The translations under genes and the position numbers were made by a program. From Paenibacillus turpanensis (GTDB lineage: Bacteria; Bacillota; Bacilli; Paenibacillales; YIM-B00363), in assembly GCF_011421635.1 (NCBI RefSeq), contig NZ_WTLI01000015.1:62001-126000 (forward strand): a stretch of DNA of 64,000 bases, given 5' to 3'. Under the pieces are notes generated by a model. The model had not been told where the DNA came from, did not search any database, and worked only from the letters and a program-made list of their open reading frames with translations. Within the stretch, counting starts at the first letter, position 1, and the number at the start of each line of letters is the position of its first letter. This document shows positions 42,480-50,812 of this stretch, piece after piece.

Positions 42480-42977
42480 TTGGCGATCCAGGAATTAATC
42501 CAAGTGCTGCGAGATATGAAGGACATTCATCAAAGTTTGCTCGATATAGCTCAGTTGAAAAAAGAAACCCTGATCAACAATCAGGTTGATCAGTTAAACG
42601 GACTTGTTATTAAGGAATCCAAGCTGGTGAAGCAAATCGCGGAGCTGGAGCAGAAACGTGTTTTTGAAATTGGTAGGTTCTTGGTGGGAAAAGGCTACAA
42701 ACCGGATCCTGCTGTGACGGTGAGCGATCTTTCGCGAATTGTGTTTAAAGCGGAGGATAAGCAGGCGCTGCTTGATGCCCAACAGGAACTCGCCGTCGTA
42801 TTAGGTCAGCTCCAAAGGGCGAATCAGGTGAATCAAGAGCTGGCTCGGAATTCTCTTGCTTTTATAGATTACACGTTAAACCTCCTAATAGGAGCGGAGG
42901 ATGATAGCGTATACCAACATCCGCAGCAGCAAGCGGGCGGCTATAAGCGGAACAGCTATTTTGACACGAAAGCGTAA
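42480..42977 (+). CDS. flgN: flagellar export chaperone FlgN
   Basis: FlgN delivers the hook-filament junction proteins FlgK and FlgL to the export gate. The 165-residue, all-helical product (coiled coils at about 8-60 and 85-135) lies between flgM and flgK as usual. TTG 42480 is preferred because AAGAGGA is nine bases upstream; ATG 42474 would be only three bases from it. The first helix QELIQVLRDMKDIHQSLLDI fits the FlgN family. Confidence 0.88.
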   Translation: MAIQELIQVLRDMKDIHQSLLDIAQLKKETLINNQVDQLNGLVIKESKLVKQIAELEQKRVFEIGRFLVGKGYKPDPAVTVSDLSRIVFKAEDKQALLDAQQELAVVLGQLQRANQVNQELARNSLAFIDYTLNLLIGAEDDSVYQHPQQQAGGYKRNSYFDTKA

Positions 42978-43000
42978 GCTTTTCGATAGGAGGCGTATTC

Positions 43001-44566
43001 ATGAGATCAACGTTCCACAACCTGGAAACAGCCAAGCGCAGCCTTTTTACCCAGCAGGCTGCTCTTAGCACGACAGGGAATAACATCGCAAACTCCAATA
43101 CGGAGGGTTACTCGAGACAGACGGTAAACATGGTTGCTTCCCGTCCAATGGAAGCCGTAGGGCTAATGCGTTCGAATGCTCCCGGGCAGATCGGAACGGG
43201 TGTCGAATACAGCTCGATTACTCGTGTCCGCGAGCAGTTTTTGGACGCGCAATTCCGCAATGAAAATAAGACCTATGGCAGCTGGTCGATTCAACTGGAT
43301 ACGCTAGAAAAGCTGGAGACGATCGTTAATGAACCGTCGGAAGCTGGATTGAATAAAGTTATCGATAAGTTCTGGAAAGCATGGCATGACTTAAGCGAAT
43401 CGCCAGAAGATATTACCGCCAGAAAACTGGTTCGGGAAACAGCAGCAGCTTTAACCGACGCTTTTAATCAGACGAGCAAACAGCTTGAAGATCTAAAAAC
43501 CGACATTAGCGAAAATATCGAGGTAAAAACGTCGCAGATTAATACGATAACCTCCACGATTGCGAATTTAAACGGACAAATTATTCGTATTGAAGGACTA
43601 GGCGACAACGCAAACGACTTGCGTGACCAACGAGATCTTTTGGTGGACCAGCTTTCGAAAATTGCCAATGTGAACGTGCAGGAAGCACAGGGCGGCTATC
43701 AGGTTACTTTGGCCGGAGTCAACGTAGTGAATGGGCAGCAGGCGACTGAGGTTACCGTGGACGGACTGCAAGACAACTATGAATCCGGTACCCTTATCGG
43801 CGGCGAAATTCATGGCATGTTTCGATCGCGTGATGTGTATGTCACGGATTATCAGAATCAACTGAACACGTTGGTTAACGGATTGGCTAATGGAGAGATA
43901 ACGGTAACGCTTCCGGCAGGAGCCGTTATTCCGGATGGCACAACACTCAATGGAGTTCCGTATCAAGGCACCGTAAAGGACAGAACGCTAGCCAATGATT
44001 TACCTGTTACGGTTCAAGGCTTCAATGCTCTTCATAAGCTTGGTTATACGATGGTTGGTGATCAGGCTCAACAAGCAGGAAACTTCTTCGTTGCAAGCAA
44101 TGGGGGAGTTCTTACGGCTGGAAATATTCAAGTAAGCGCGGATATCTTGAGTGACGAATCCTATATTGCTTCTTCCATGAGAACGACGATGGATGGGACC
44201 ACAGAGAAGGTTGTCAAAGGGAACAAGGATCTAGCGCTGCTCATTTCGCAGTTCAATGATACGAAAATTGACTTCTCTACGGTTGGCGGAGGAAACGTTC
44301 AAGGAACGATCAGTGACTATTTCCGCTCCGTGGTTGGACAGCTCGGTGTGCAAACCGAGGAAGCGCAGCGACAAGCGGATAATGCTAAGCTCGTTGTTGA
44401 TCAGGTAGATTCCCGTCGTCAGTCTGTAAGCGGCGTTTCCTTAGATGAAGAAATGTCGAACATGATCAAGTTTCAGCATGCGTACAATGCAGCGGCACGG
44501 GTCATGACATCGGTCGATGAGATTTTAGATAAGATCATTAATGGGATGGGTGTCGTAGGAAGATAA
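43001..44566 (+). CDS. flgK: flagellar hook-associated protein 1, FlgK
   Basis: HAP1 joins hook to filament. The 521-residue protein starts with the rod/hook/HAP signature GNNIANSNTEGYSRQTVNM (about residues 27-45) and has heptad helices through residue ~200. The C-terminal helix is VSLDEEMSNMIKFQHAYNAA, shared by the family. GATAGGAGG precedes the ATG. It begins 24 bases after flgN and continues into flgL. Confidence 0.95.
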   Translation: MRSTFHNLETAKRSLFTQQAALSTTGNNIANSNTEGYSRQTVNMVASRPMEAVGLMRSNAPGQIGTGVEYSSITRVREQFLDAQFRNENKTYGSWSIQLDTLEKLETIVNEPSEAGLNKVIDKFWKAWHDLSESPEDITARKLVRETAAALTDAFNQTSKQLEDLKTDISENIEVKTSQINTITSTIANLNGQIIRIEGLGDNANDLRDQRDLLVDQLSKIANVNVQEAQGGYQVTLAGVNVVNGQQATEVTVDGLQDNYESGTLIGGEIHGMFRSRDVYVTDYQNQLNTLVNGLANGEITVTLPAGAVIPDGTTLNGVPYQGTVKDRTLANDLPVTVQGFNALHKLGYTMVGDQAQQAGNFFVASNGGVLTAGNIQVSADILSDESYIASSMRTTMDGTTEKVVKGNKDLALLISQFNDTKIDFSTVGGGNVQGTISDYFRSVVGQLGVQTEEAQRQADNAKLVVDQVDSRRQSVSGVSLDEEMSNMIKFQHAYNAAARVMTSVDEILDKIINGMGVVGR

Positions 44567-44602
44567 GATAAGGCTCCCGTTTAAGAAGGTGAGGATAACG
44601 AT

Positions 44603-45526
44603 ATGCTGGGCCGTGTAACCCAAGGAACGATGACAAATCAATTGCTTCGTAATATCAATACGAATCTTCGCACAATGCAAGGACTACAGGAGAAAATGTC
44701 GACCGGTCGGATGATTAACCGTCCCTCCGATGACCCGGTAGGTATCACGTATGCTTTGCGTTATCGCAGTGATATCTCTATTAATGAGAGATATCAGACG
44801 AATGTTGATTCGGCCAGCTCCCAGCTGGAATTCACCGATACGGTGCTTACGCAAACGAGCGATGTCTTGAAGCGTATCAAAGAGTTGGCGGTTCAAGGCT
44901 CGAACGGGACGAACCCTGATGTAGCTTTGAATAACATTGCAGGAGAAATCAAAGAATTAAAAGATCAGTTGATTGATATTGCCAACAGCCAATTTAAAGG
45001 GAAATATATTTTTAACGGTCAATTTACTGACAAAAAGCCGTACGATCCTTCCACAGATGTGAAGAAGGCGATTACCGATACCGGAAAAATTGAATATGTG
45101 ATCAATAGCGGCGTCGAATTATCCGTCAATTTGAACGGTAATGATGTTTTCGGGTATCCGCCTCCGGGAACGCCGGCAGATAAAAATGAAGATGACAATA
45201 TTTTTAATATTGTAGATCAGTTGGTTACGGAGTTGGTGGCAGGCGAGTACGACAAAGTAAGTGCACAGCTTCCTCTTCTGGAAACCCGCATGAACAAAGT
45301 GTTGACGCAGCAAGCGGAGATCGGGGCTCGCGTAAACCGGATTGAGCTGATGCAGCAGCGTTTAGAGGATTTGAACTACAATTTGACATCGCTGCAATCG
45401 AAGACCGAGGATGCGGACTACGAAGAGCTCATCATTCAGTCCAAAGTGAATGAAAACGTCTACCAGGCCGCTTTATCGGTAGGTGCGAAAATTATTACTC
45501 CGTCACTGGTCGATTTTCTGAAGTAG
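44603..45526 (+). CDS. flgL: flagellar hook-associated protein 3, FlgL
   Basis: HAP3, between FlgK and the flagellin filament. The 307-residue protein is flagellin-like at both ends: MLGRVTQGTMTNQLLRNINT, KMSTGRMINRPSDDPVGIT, and a C-terminal helix (YEELIIQSKVNENVYQAALSV). The middle is a short domain (about residues 130-215). AAGGTGAGG precedes the ATG. It is part of the flgK-flgL-yviE unit. Confidence 0.94.
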   Translation: MLGRVTQGTMTNQLLRNINTNLRTMQGLQEKMSTGRMINRPSDDPVGITYALRYRSDISINERYQTNVDSASSQLEFTDTVLTQTSDVLKRIKELAVQGSNGTNPDVALNNIAGEIKELKDQLIDIANSQFKGKYIFNGQFTDKKPYDPSTDVKKAITDTGKIEYVINSGVELSVNLNGNDVFGYPPPGTPADKNEDDNIFNIVDQLVTELVAGEYDKVSAQLPLLETRMNKVLTQQAEIGARVNRIELMQQRLEDLNYNLTSLQSKTEDADYEELIIQSKVNENVYQAALSVGAKIITPSLVDFLK

Positions 45527-45548
45527 TTGCGGAAAAGGAGGGAACTGA

Positions 45549-46115
45549 GTGGTTCCACAGTTATCCATTCAGTCACAGCGAGGTTTAATTGATATTCGAA
45601 CTACGCGAGGGCATTATGAAATTGAACGCCCTAAGCCAGACGTTCAAGTCGAATCCTCTCCTACTGTCGTTACTGCGAATAATCGGCCGGGACAGCTGCG
45701 GATTGATCAAAGCTTAACCGAAAACGCCTTAACGGGCGGCAAGCCGGAAGCCTTCTGGCAGCGGCTCTACTCGCAATATAAAGAAGTGGCGCAGCAAAAT
45801 TTAATCCAAATTGTCGAAAAGGGCAATCGAGTCGGCGATTTGAGAGTACAGGGAAACCCGCAGGCCGAAATGGCTCTTGATGAGTTTATCGAAGGGCCGC
45901 CGGACCTTCAGGTATACGGACCTGCATCTCCCGCGAATATATCGTTTGAGTACACGCCGAATGATTTAAATATGCAGGTTGAAGTAGGCAAGCGCGATGT
46001 GAATATTCAAGTGCATCGCCCGCAGATTACGTATCATCGCGGCTCAGTGGAAACGTATATGAAGCAGTATCCGTCGGTGACAGTCACACCGCCGGTTATT
46101 AATACGATTGTGTAA
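45549..46115 (+). CDS. yviE: YviE family (DUF6470) flagellar-locus protein
   Basis: A 188-residue protein in the position of B. subtilis yviE, between flgL and fliW. It starts with GTG behind AAAGGAGGG. The IQSQRGLIDIRTTRGHYEIERPKPD segment and the C-terminal series of beta strands (MQVEVGKRDVNIQVHRPQIT) are typical of DUF6470. It has no signal peptide. The function of the family is not known; it is usually cotranscribed with late flagellar genes. Confidence 0.85.
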   Translation: MVPQLSIQSQRGLIDIRTTRGHYEIERPKPDVQVESSPTVVTANNRPGQLRIDQSLTENALTGGKPEAFWQRLYSQYKEVAQQNLIQIVEKGNRVGDLRVQGNPQAEMALDEFIEGPPDLQVYGPASPANISFEYTPNDLNMQVEVGKRDVNIQVHRPQITYHRGSVETYMKQYPSVTVTPPVINTIV

Positions 46116-46118
46116 GAG

Positions 46119-46150
46119 GCTATAGGCGTAGGAATCGCTTATAGCTTTTC
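46119..46150 (+). terminator. weak terminator between yviE and fliW
   Basis: GCTATAGGCG pairs with CGCTTATAGC (46136-46145), ten pairs with one G-T, followed by TTTTCC. Partial readthrough is likely. Confidence 0.5.
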
Positions 46151-46174
46151 CTATTTCATTCAGGAGGAGAGAAT

Positions 46175-46612
46175 ATGAAGCTGGATACAAGCCGTTTTGG
46201 TGAAATTGATGTCAGTGATGAGGCTATTATTGAGTTTAAAGAGGGTATTCCCGGATTTGAGGATCAACGTTATTTTACCGTAATTACAGTTGAGGATCAT
46301 GAACCGTTCTCTTATTTGCAATCCATTGATAACGGCGAACTTTCCTTCATTATAGTTGACCCGTTTGAATACTTCCCGGACTATGACTTTCACTTATCGG
46401 AAAGCGATGTAAAGCAGCTGCAAATCGAGGGACCTGAGCAAATTATCGTGCGGACCATTGTATCGATTCGGGGTGAGCTGGATAACGCAACGACGAATCT
46501 CGTCGCGCCGATTGTGCTTCAAGTGGATACGCGCCAAGGGAAACAGATCATTCTGACGAATACCGAATATACGACACGTCACCGCCTTTTCCCGGCTGTG
46601 GTTGAGAAATAG
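46175..46612 (+). CDS. fliW: flagellar assembly factor FliW
   Basis: FliW binds both flagellin and CsrA. When flagellin is exported, free FliW relieves CsrA repression of hag translation. The 145-residue protein has the family start (LDTSRFGEIDVSDEAIIEF then GIPGFEDQRYFTV) and IIVDPFEYFPDYDF. AGGAGGAGAG precedes the ATG. It is directly followed by csrA, the normal pair. Confidence 0.95.
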   Translation: MKLDTSRFGEIDVSDEAIIEFKEGIPGFEDQRYFTVITVEDHEPFSYLQSIDNGELSFIIVDPFEYFPDYDFHLSESDVKQLQIEGPEQIIVRTIVSIRGELDNATTNLVAPIVLQVDTRQGKQIILTNTEYTTRHRLFPAVVEK

Positions 46613-46627
46613 AAAGGGGCGAATACG

Positions 46628-46867
46628 ATGCTGGTGCTATCGCGGAAAAAGGGGCAAACCATAGTCATTCAAGACAATATCGAAATCACGGTACTCGAAG
46701 TCGATGGAGAGACGGTTAAAATCGGCATCTCAGCGCCAAAAGAAGTTCAAATCGTCCGAAAGGAGCTGCTTTCCTCGATTAAAGAAACAAACCAGGAAGC
46801 GGCAGGTATTCAGGTGAACATAGGGCAGCTGGCGAATCAGCTAAAATTAATGAAAAAAAAGTTGTAG
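46628..46867 (+). CDS. csrA: carbon storage / translational regulator CsrA
   Basis: A 79-residue dimeric RNA-binding protein that blocks ribosome binding on the hag mRNA. MLVLSRKKGQTIVIQDNIEI and the strand VKIGISAPKEVQIVRKEL, with the RNA-contact region, are intact. The C-terminal extension of about 20 residues is typical of Gram-positive CsrA. It starts 15 bases after fliW. A binding hairpin lies in the hag leader just downstream. Confidence 0.96.
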   Translation: MLVLSRKKGQTIVIQDNIEITVLEVDGETVKIGISAPKEVQIVRKELLSSIKETNQEAAGIQVNIGQLANQLKLMKKKL

Positions 46868-46874
46868 ATTGCTA

Positions 46875-46901
46875 TAAACAAATCGTTAACTCTGCCGATA
46901 T
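46875..46901 (+). promoter_or_regulatory. sigma-D promoter of hag
   Basis: TAAA (46875-46878), exactly 15 bases, then GCCGATAT (46894-46901): a perfect match to the motility sigma-factor consensus. The leader to the hag start is about 83 nt. Confidence 0.92.
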
Positions 46902-46946
46902 ATATAATATAGCCAATCAGGGCGGCCGACCTGAGTCCGGCGATAA

Positions 46947-46960
46947 CCACATGGATGTGG
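46947..46960 (+). promoter_or_regulatory. CsrA-binding hairpin in the hag leader
   Basis: CCACA and TGTGG enclose the loop TGGA, so GGA is presented at the top of a 5-bp stem. ACATGGATGT differs from the CsrA consensus core ACARGGATGT by one base. A second GGA-containing site overlaps the ribosome site AAGGAGGA at 46976-46983. Confidence 0.7.
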
Positions 46961-46991
46961 AACTTACCTAATTTCAAGGAGGAAATTTAAC

Positions 46992-47759
46992 ATGCGTATT
47001 AATCACAACATCACAGCTTTGAACAACCACCGCAACATGTCTTTGAACAACAATGCAACAAGCAAGAACATGGAGAAGCTCTCTTCCGGTCTTCGCATTA
47101 ACCGTGCGGCTGACGACGCTGCAGGTCTTGCAGTTTCCGAGAAGATGCGCGGTCAAATCCGTGGTCTTGAGCAAGCTCAACGTAACGTTCAAGATGGTAT
47201 TTCCTTCGTACAAACAGCAGAAGGCGCATTGAACGAAGTAAGCGCCATGCTGACTCGTATGAAAGAGCTGAACGTTCAAGAATTGAACGGTACGTATTCC
47301 GACACAGATAAAGCTAACATCAATACCGAATTAGAAGCTCTAGGTGACCAGATTGACTTGATCATGTCTGACACAAAATTCAACGGCATCACAATTACTG
47401 CAGGTGCATCCATTCAATCGAACGATGCATCACAATCGATTTCAATTGGTGCAATCACAACTACTAGCTTTGTTGGTTTGACTAGTGGATCCGGTCTGAG
47501 TAGTGTTGAAACTGCTATCGAAGCGGTTGCTACAGAGCGCGCGAAGCTCGGTGCTCTTCAAAACCGTCTGGAGTACACTTCCAACAATCTGGGCACTACA
47601 GTTGAGAATTTGACTGCAGCTGAATCCCGTATTCGCGACACAGATATGGCGAAGGAAATGGTGGAACTTACAAAGAACCAAATCTTGCTCCAATCTTCGC
47701 AATCGATGCTTGCACAAGCGAACTCCGCTCCACAAGGCGTTCTGTCGCTTCTGCGTTAA
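46992..47759 (+). CDS. hag: flagellin (Hag)
   Basis: The filament protein, 255 residues. It has the conserved D0/D1 N-terminus (MRINHNITALNNHRNMSLNN, LSSGLRINRAADDAAGLAVS) and C-terminus (RIRDTDMAKEMVELTKNQIL ... APQGVLSLLR). D2/D3 domains are absent. The short central part (about residues 138-172) is Ser/Thr-rich (SNDASQSISIGAITTTS), a likely site for O-glycans. AAGGAGGA is eight bases before the ATG and overlaps a CsrA site. A sigma-D promoter and a strong terminator make it a single-gene unit. Restricted codon use suggests high expression. Confidence 0.97.
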   Translation: MRINHNITALNNHRNMSLNNNATSKNMEKLSSGLRINRAADDAAGLAVSEKMRGQIRGLEQAQRNVQDGISFVQTAEGALNEVSAMLTRMKELNVQELNGTYSDTDKANINTELEALGDQIDLIMSDTKFNGITITAGASIQSNDASQSISIGAITTTSFVGLTSGSGLSSVETAIEAVATERAKLGALQNRLEYTSNNLGTTVENLTAAESRIRDTDMAKEMVELTKNQILLQSSQSMLAQANSAPQGVLSLLR

Positions 47760-47779
47760 TCGATACCGGTTTACTAGAA

Positions 47780-47812
47780 AGAGATCCTGTTTTTATCAGG
47801 GTCTCTTTTTTT
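47780..47812 (+). terminator. intrinsic terminator after hag
   Basis: AGAGATCCTG pairs with CAGGGTCTCT (47797-47806) with one T-G pair, followed by TTTTTTT. Confidence 0.93.
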
Positions 47813-47835
47813 ATAATACATTTTCATGGAATGTC

Positions 47836-47863
47836 TAAAGTTTTCTGCTGAGGACGTCGATAT
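47836..47863 (+). promoter_or_regulatory. sigma-D-like promoter of flaG-fliD
   Basis: TAAA (47836-47839), a 16-base spacer and GTCGATAT (47856-47863), seven of eight matches to the -10 consensus. Confidence 0.65.
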
Positions 47864-47899
47864 AATCTATATATCATATATAAGGGCGGAGTGATTGAT

Positions 47900-48295
47900 G
47901 TGAGCGTACAGTCTTCGGGTACCTCAGGATTCAATACCCCCACTTACTCCTCTGTTTCAAAGATAAGCAGCGGAGTTGCACCGTCAGCAAACTACGAATC
48001 GACATCCAGAGTGGTGAAAAGTGGGCTTGAAGTTAAACGGCTTCAGGAACAGGGAGTGCCTTTATCCATCGGTGAAGGACAACTGGTGAAAGCAATCGAT
48101 AGAGCGATTAAGGCATTGGAGGGACCTTCGACTGCTTTTGAAATGTCTTACCATGAACAAACTCATGCCATTGTAGTAAAGGTTCTGAATAAGGAAACCG
48201 GGGAAGTAATCCGGGAAATCCCCCCGGAGAAAACATTAGATCTTGTCGCAAAGATGATGGAGATTGCTGGGATTTTAGTCGATGAAAAAGTATAA
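47900..48295 (+). CDS. flaG: FlaG family flagellar protein
   Basis: A ~131-residue protein upstream of fliD, as in many flagellated bacteria. The C-terminal two-thirds matches FlaG: AFEMSYHEQTHAIVVKVLNKETGEVIREIPPEKTLDLVAKMMEI, with IREIPPEK the family hallmark. The first ~60 residues are Ser-rich and disordered. GTG 47900 lies nine bases after AAGGGCGGA; GTG 47891 in the same frame would abut it. FlaG affects filament length in some species; its mechanism is unclear. Confidence 0.9.
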   Translation: MSVQSSGTSGFNTPTYSSVSKISSGVAPSANYESTSRVVKSGLEVKRLQEQGVPLSIGEGQLVKAIDRAIKALEGPSTAFEMSYHEQTHAIVVKVLNKETGEVIREIPPEKTLDLVAKMMEIAGILVDEKV

Positions 48296-48311
48296 GGGGT
48301 GATTGATAGTG

Positions 48312-49847
48312 ATGAGAATATCAGGATTCGTATCGGGCTTGGATATTGACAGTATGGTTAGCGAGTTGATGAAAGCAAGGCGCGTTCCGCTCGATAAATT
48401 AAACCAAAAGAAGACGACGATGGAATGGCAGCGGGACCAGTATCGCGATGTAAATATTAAGCTGGTCGATTTTCGAAATAATAAGCTATTTAACTACGGA
48501 TTGACTTCATCGATAAGCGCAAAACAAGCGACGGTTTCAGGTAACACCTCAGCTGTCTCTGCGAAAACGACAGCAAATGCGGTAGCGGGTACGATGACCG
48601 TTGAAGTGTCCTCGTTAGCGACTGCAGCTTATTTGCGAAGCGGAGCAGGGACTACAGATGGGATCGGGGCAGTAGACTCCACCAAATCGCTTTCGGCCCT
48701 TAAGGCCGCAGGACAAATCAACTACACAGCGGATGCGAGTGGTAATGTTTCGTTCGATGTAACAAATAACGGGGTAACCTCAACCATTACCGTCAATGAG
48801 GCAGATTCCCTTAGCTCGGTTATCTCTACAATAAATAATAACAGCACGGCAAATGTAAATGCATTTTTAGACAGCACGACGGGGCGTCTATCCTTATCTT
48901 CGAAGACAACTGGTGGTGGAACAGGAATTACGGTTTCCGGAGACTTTTTAGCGAACTTCGATCTCACCAGTAGCCACACGGGATCTGACGCTCAGCTGAC
49001 GATCAATGGACTTGCAACAACTCGGAAAACAAACACCTTTACGGAAAATGGCGTCGAAATTACGCTAAATGCAACGACAGCTTCCACGGGCGGCACTGCG
49101 AGCACAATTACGGTGAACTCCAACGTGGATAAGATTGTGGATACAATCAAATCCTTTATTAAGGATTACAATGACATTTTCGATACGGTGAATAAAAAAC
49201 TGAATGAAGAACGATACCGATCCTTCACCCCGCTTACTTCTGAACAGAAGGAAGATATGAAGGAAAGTGAGATCGAGCTGTGGGAAGGGAAGGCAAAGAG
49301 CGGCCTGCTGCGTCGAGATTCAACATTAACTTCCCTCGTAAGCAACATGAGGCTCGCATCAGTGACCAGTGTTACCGTTGATGGACAAGCCGTACACATG
49401 AATGACTTGGGGATTGCAACCGGCCAGTGGCAGGATCGGGGGAAACTCGTTATTCAGGACGAAGCCAAGCTTCGTGCGGCGATTGAGGCTGATCCGGATA
49501 AAGTAATGGCATACTTTACTCAACAAACGACATCAACTGACCCAACAGTAAAGACTAGTCCTACAAATCCCGATAATGGGTTGTTTAACCGGTTGTCGAA
49601 TTCGTTAAGCACTGCACTTGATGAACTAGCGAAGAAGGCGGGTACATCGAGATACAGTACAGATTCAACTACAGCTTTTATAGCCTCTAGTTCTATGGGA
49701 GAACAGCTTCGATCGCTAGATTTAAGAATTTCGGATATGGCTAGACGCATGACCATTATCGAAACAAACTATTACAAGCAATTCACTGCTATGGAAACTG
49801 CAATGAACAGATATAGTGCCCAGTCGTCTAGTTTATTTGGTTCCTAA
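48312..49847 (+). CDS. fliD: flagellar cap protein FliD (HAP2)
   Basis: FliD caps the filament and folds incoming flagellin subunits. The 511-residue protein starts MRISGFVSGLDIDSMVSELM, the typical N-terminus, and has the Ser/Thr-rich repeats of the middle domains. The C-terminal domain includes VDKIVDTIKSFIKDYNDIF and the final helix (LRSLDLRISDMARRMTIIE). ATG 48312 is about nine bases after GGGGTG. It is followed by fliS 25 bases on. Confidence 0.95.
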   Translation: MRISGFVSGLDIDSMVSELMKARRVPLDKLNQKKTTMEWQRDQYRDVNIKLVDFRNNKLFNYGLTSSISAKQATVSGNTSAVSAKTTANAVAGTMTVEVSSLATAAYLRSGAGTTDGIGAVDSTKSLSALKAAGQINYTADASGNVSFDVTNNGVTSTITVNEADSLSSVISTINNNSTANVNAFLDSTTGRLSLSSKTTGGGTGITVSGDFLANFDLTSSHTGSDAQLTINGLATTRKTNTFTENGVEITLNATTASTGGTASTITVNSNVDKIVDTIKSFIKDYNDIFDTVNKKLNEERYRSFTPLTSEQKEDMKESEIELWEGKAKSGLLRRDSTLTSLVSNMRLASVTSVTVDGQAVHMNDLGIATGQWQDRGKLVIQDEAKLRAAIEADPDKVMAYFTQQTTSTDPTVKTSPTNPDNGLFNRLSNSLSTALDELAKKAGTSRYSTDSTTAFIASSSMGEQLRSLDLRISDMARRMTIIETNYYKQFTAMETAMNRYSAQSSSLFGS

Positions 49848-49872
49848 GAATTGAAAGAGGAGAGATTACTTC

Positions 49873-50256
49873 ATGGCTTACTCACCGCTTCAGAAATACC
49901 AACAATCTTCCGTACAAACGGCTTCTCGTGGTCAATTAATTATCATGCTCTACGATGGTGCAATCCGTTTTGTAAAACTAGGCATTGAAGGAATAGCGGA
50001 GAGAAACATTGCAAAAGCAAATATTAATTTGCAAAAGGCCCAAACCATCTTACATGAATTAGTTGCATCTCTTGACTTTACTTATCCGATTTCAAAGAAT
50101 CTACTTTCCATTTACGAGTACATGATTTATCGTCTCATTCAATCGAATATAAAGAAGGAATTATCGTTTGCTGAAGAGGTTTTGAATCATCTAACAGAGT
50201 TGAGGGATACTTGGCATGTAGCATTGAAACAAGGACCAAAGACAAGTGAATCATAG
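49873..50256 (+). CDS. fliS: flagellin export chaperone FliS
   Basis: FliS binds flagellin in the cytoplasm and keeps it ready for export. The 127-residue helical protein has YQQSSVQTASRGQLIIMLYDG, the family signature near the N-terminus, and NLQKAQTILHELVASLD. GAAAGAGGAGAG precedes the ATG. It overlaps the next gene by 11 bases. Confidence 0.95.
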   Translation: MAYSPLQKYQQSSVQTASRGQLIIMLYDGAIRFVKLGIEGIAERNIAKANINLQKAQTILHELVASLDFTYPISKNLLSIYEYMIYRLIQSNIKKELSFAEEVLNHLTELRDTWHVALKQGPKTSES

Positions 50257-50581
50257 CATGGAAGAGATTCTTCAATCTATTCTTTCTATGACCATTACTC
50301 TTGCCAATAGTAGTGAGCATGGATTCGAAGATTACTTGCTTCTTATTGACTTGAGACAAGAAGTAGTAAACAATTTAGAGGCGGGGTATGTGCTTAGCGC
50401 CTCTGAAAAAAATATTTTGTCAAAAATAAAACCATATGAAGATTTGGTTTTCCAAAGAATGAAACTCTTAAAGGATGAGGCTGAGCAGGGATTAGTTCGT
50501 ATACAGAATTCAAAACGTCAACGTAAAGGATACAATCAACCAGGTCTTTCAGAGAGCATTATGTTTGATAAAAGAGAATAG
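50246..50581 (+). CDS. fliT: FliT-like flagellar chaperone
   Basis: A 111-residue helical, charged protein directly after fliS, in the place of fliT, which usually chaperones FliD. GTG 50246 has AAGGACC nine bases upstream; ATG 50258 is an alternative. The sequence itself is poorly conserved, so the call rests on position, size and helical content. Confidence 0.7.
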   Translation: MNHSMEEILQSILSMTITLANSSEHGFEDYLLLIDLRQEVVNNLEAGYVLSASEKNILSKIKPYEDLVFQRMKLLKDEAEQGLVRIQNSKRQRKGYNQPGLSESIMFDKRE

Positions 50582-50590
50582 TAAAAAACT

Positions 50591-50662
50591 ATCCCCTTTG
50601 ATAGAGCAGTGATGAGATTCAAGTAAATTGAACTCAGAACTGTTGATCAAAGGGGATTTTTT
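50591..50662 (+). terminator. long hairpin terminator of the flagellar operon
   Basis: ATCCCCTTTGAT (50591-50602) pairs perfectly with ATCAAAGGGGAT (50646-50657), followed by TTTTTT. The 43-nt loop holds a second stem (GAG-TTCAA/TTGAA-CTC). It marks the boundary to the sugar island. Confidence 0.85.
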
Positions 50663-50721
50663 ATTCATAAAGGGTAACACTTAGAGATAGAAAGTGGTTT
50701 ATGATAAGGGAATATTGTGAA

Positions 50722-50763
50722 TTAAAAACGGCGATCTTTCCATTGTTTCTGGATTGATCGCCC
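50722..50763 (-). terminator. terminator of the minus-strand glycosyltransferase
   Basis: On the minus strand GGCGATC pairs with GATCGCC across about 19 nt and is followed by GTTTTTAATT. It lies 50 bases beyond the stop codon of the minus-strand gene. Confidence 0.75.
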
Positions 50764-50812
50764 TAATAATGAAATTTTAACGTAGCTACTGAGAGGCTAC
50801 CTTTGTAAGCTA

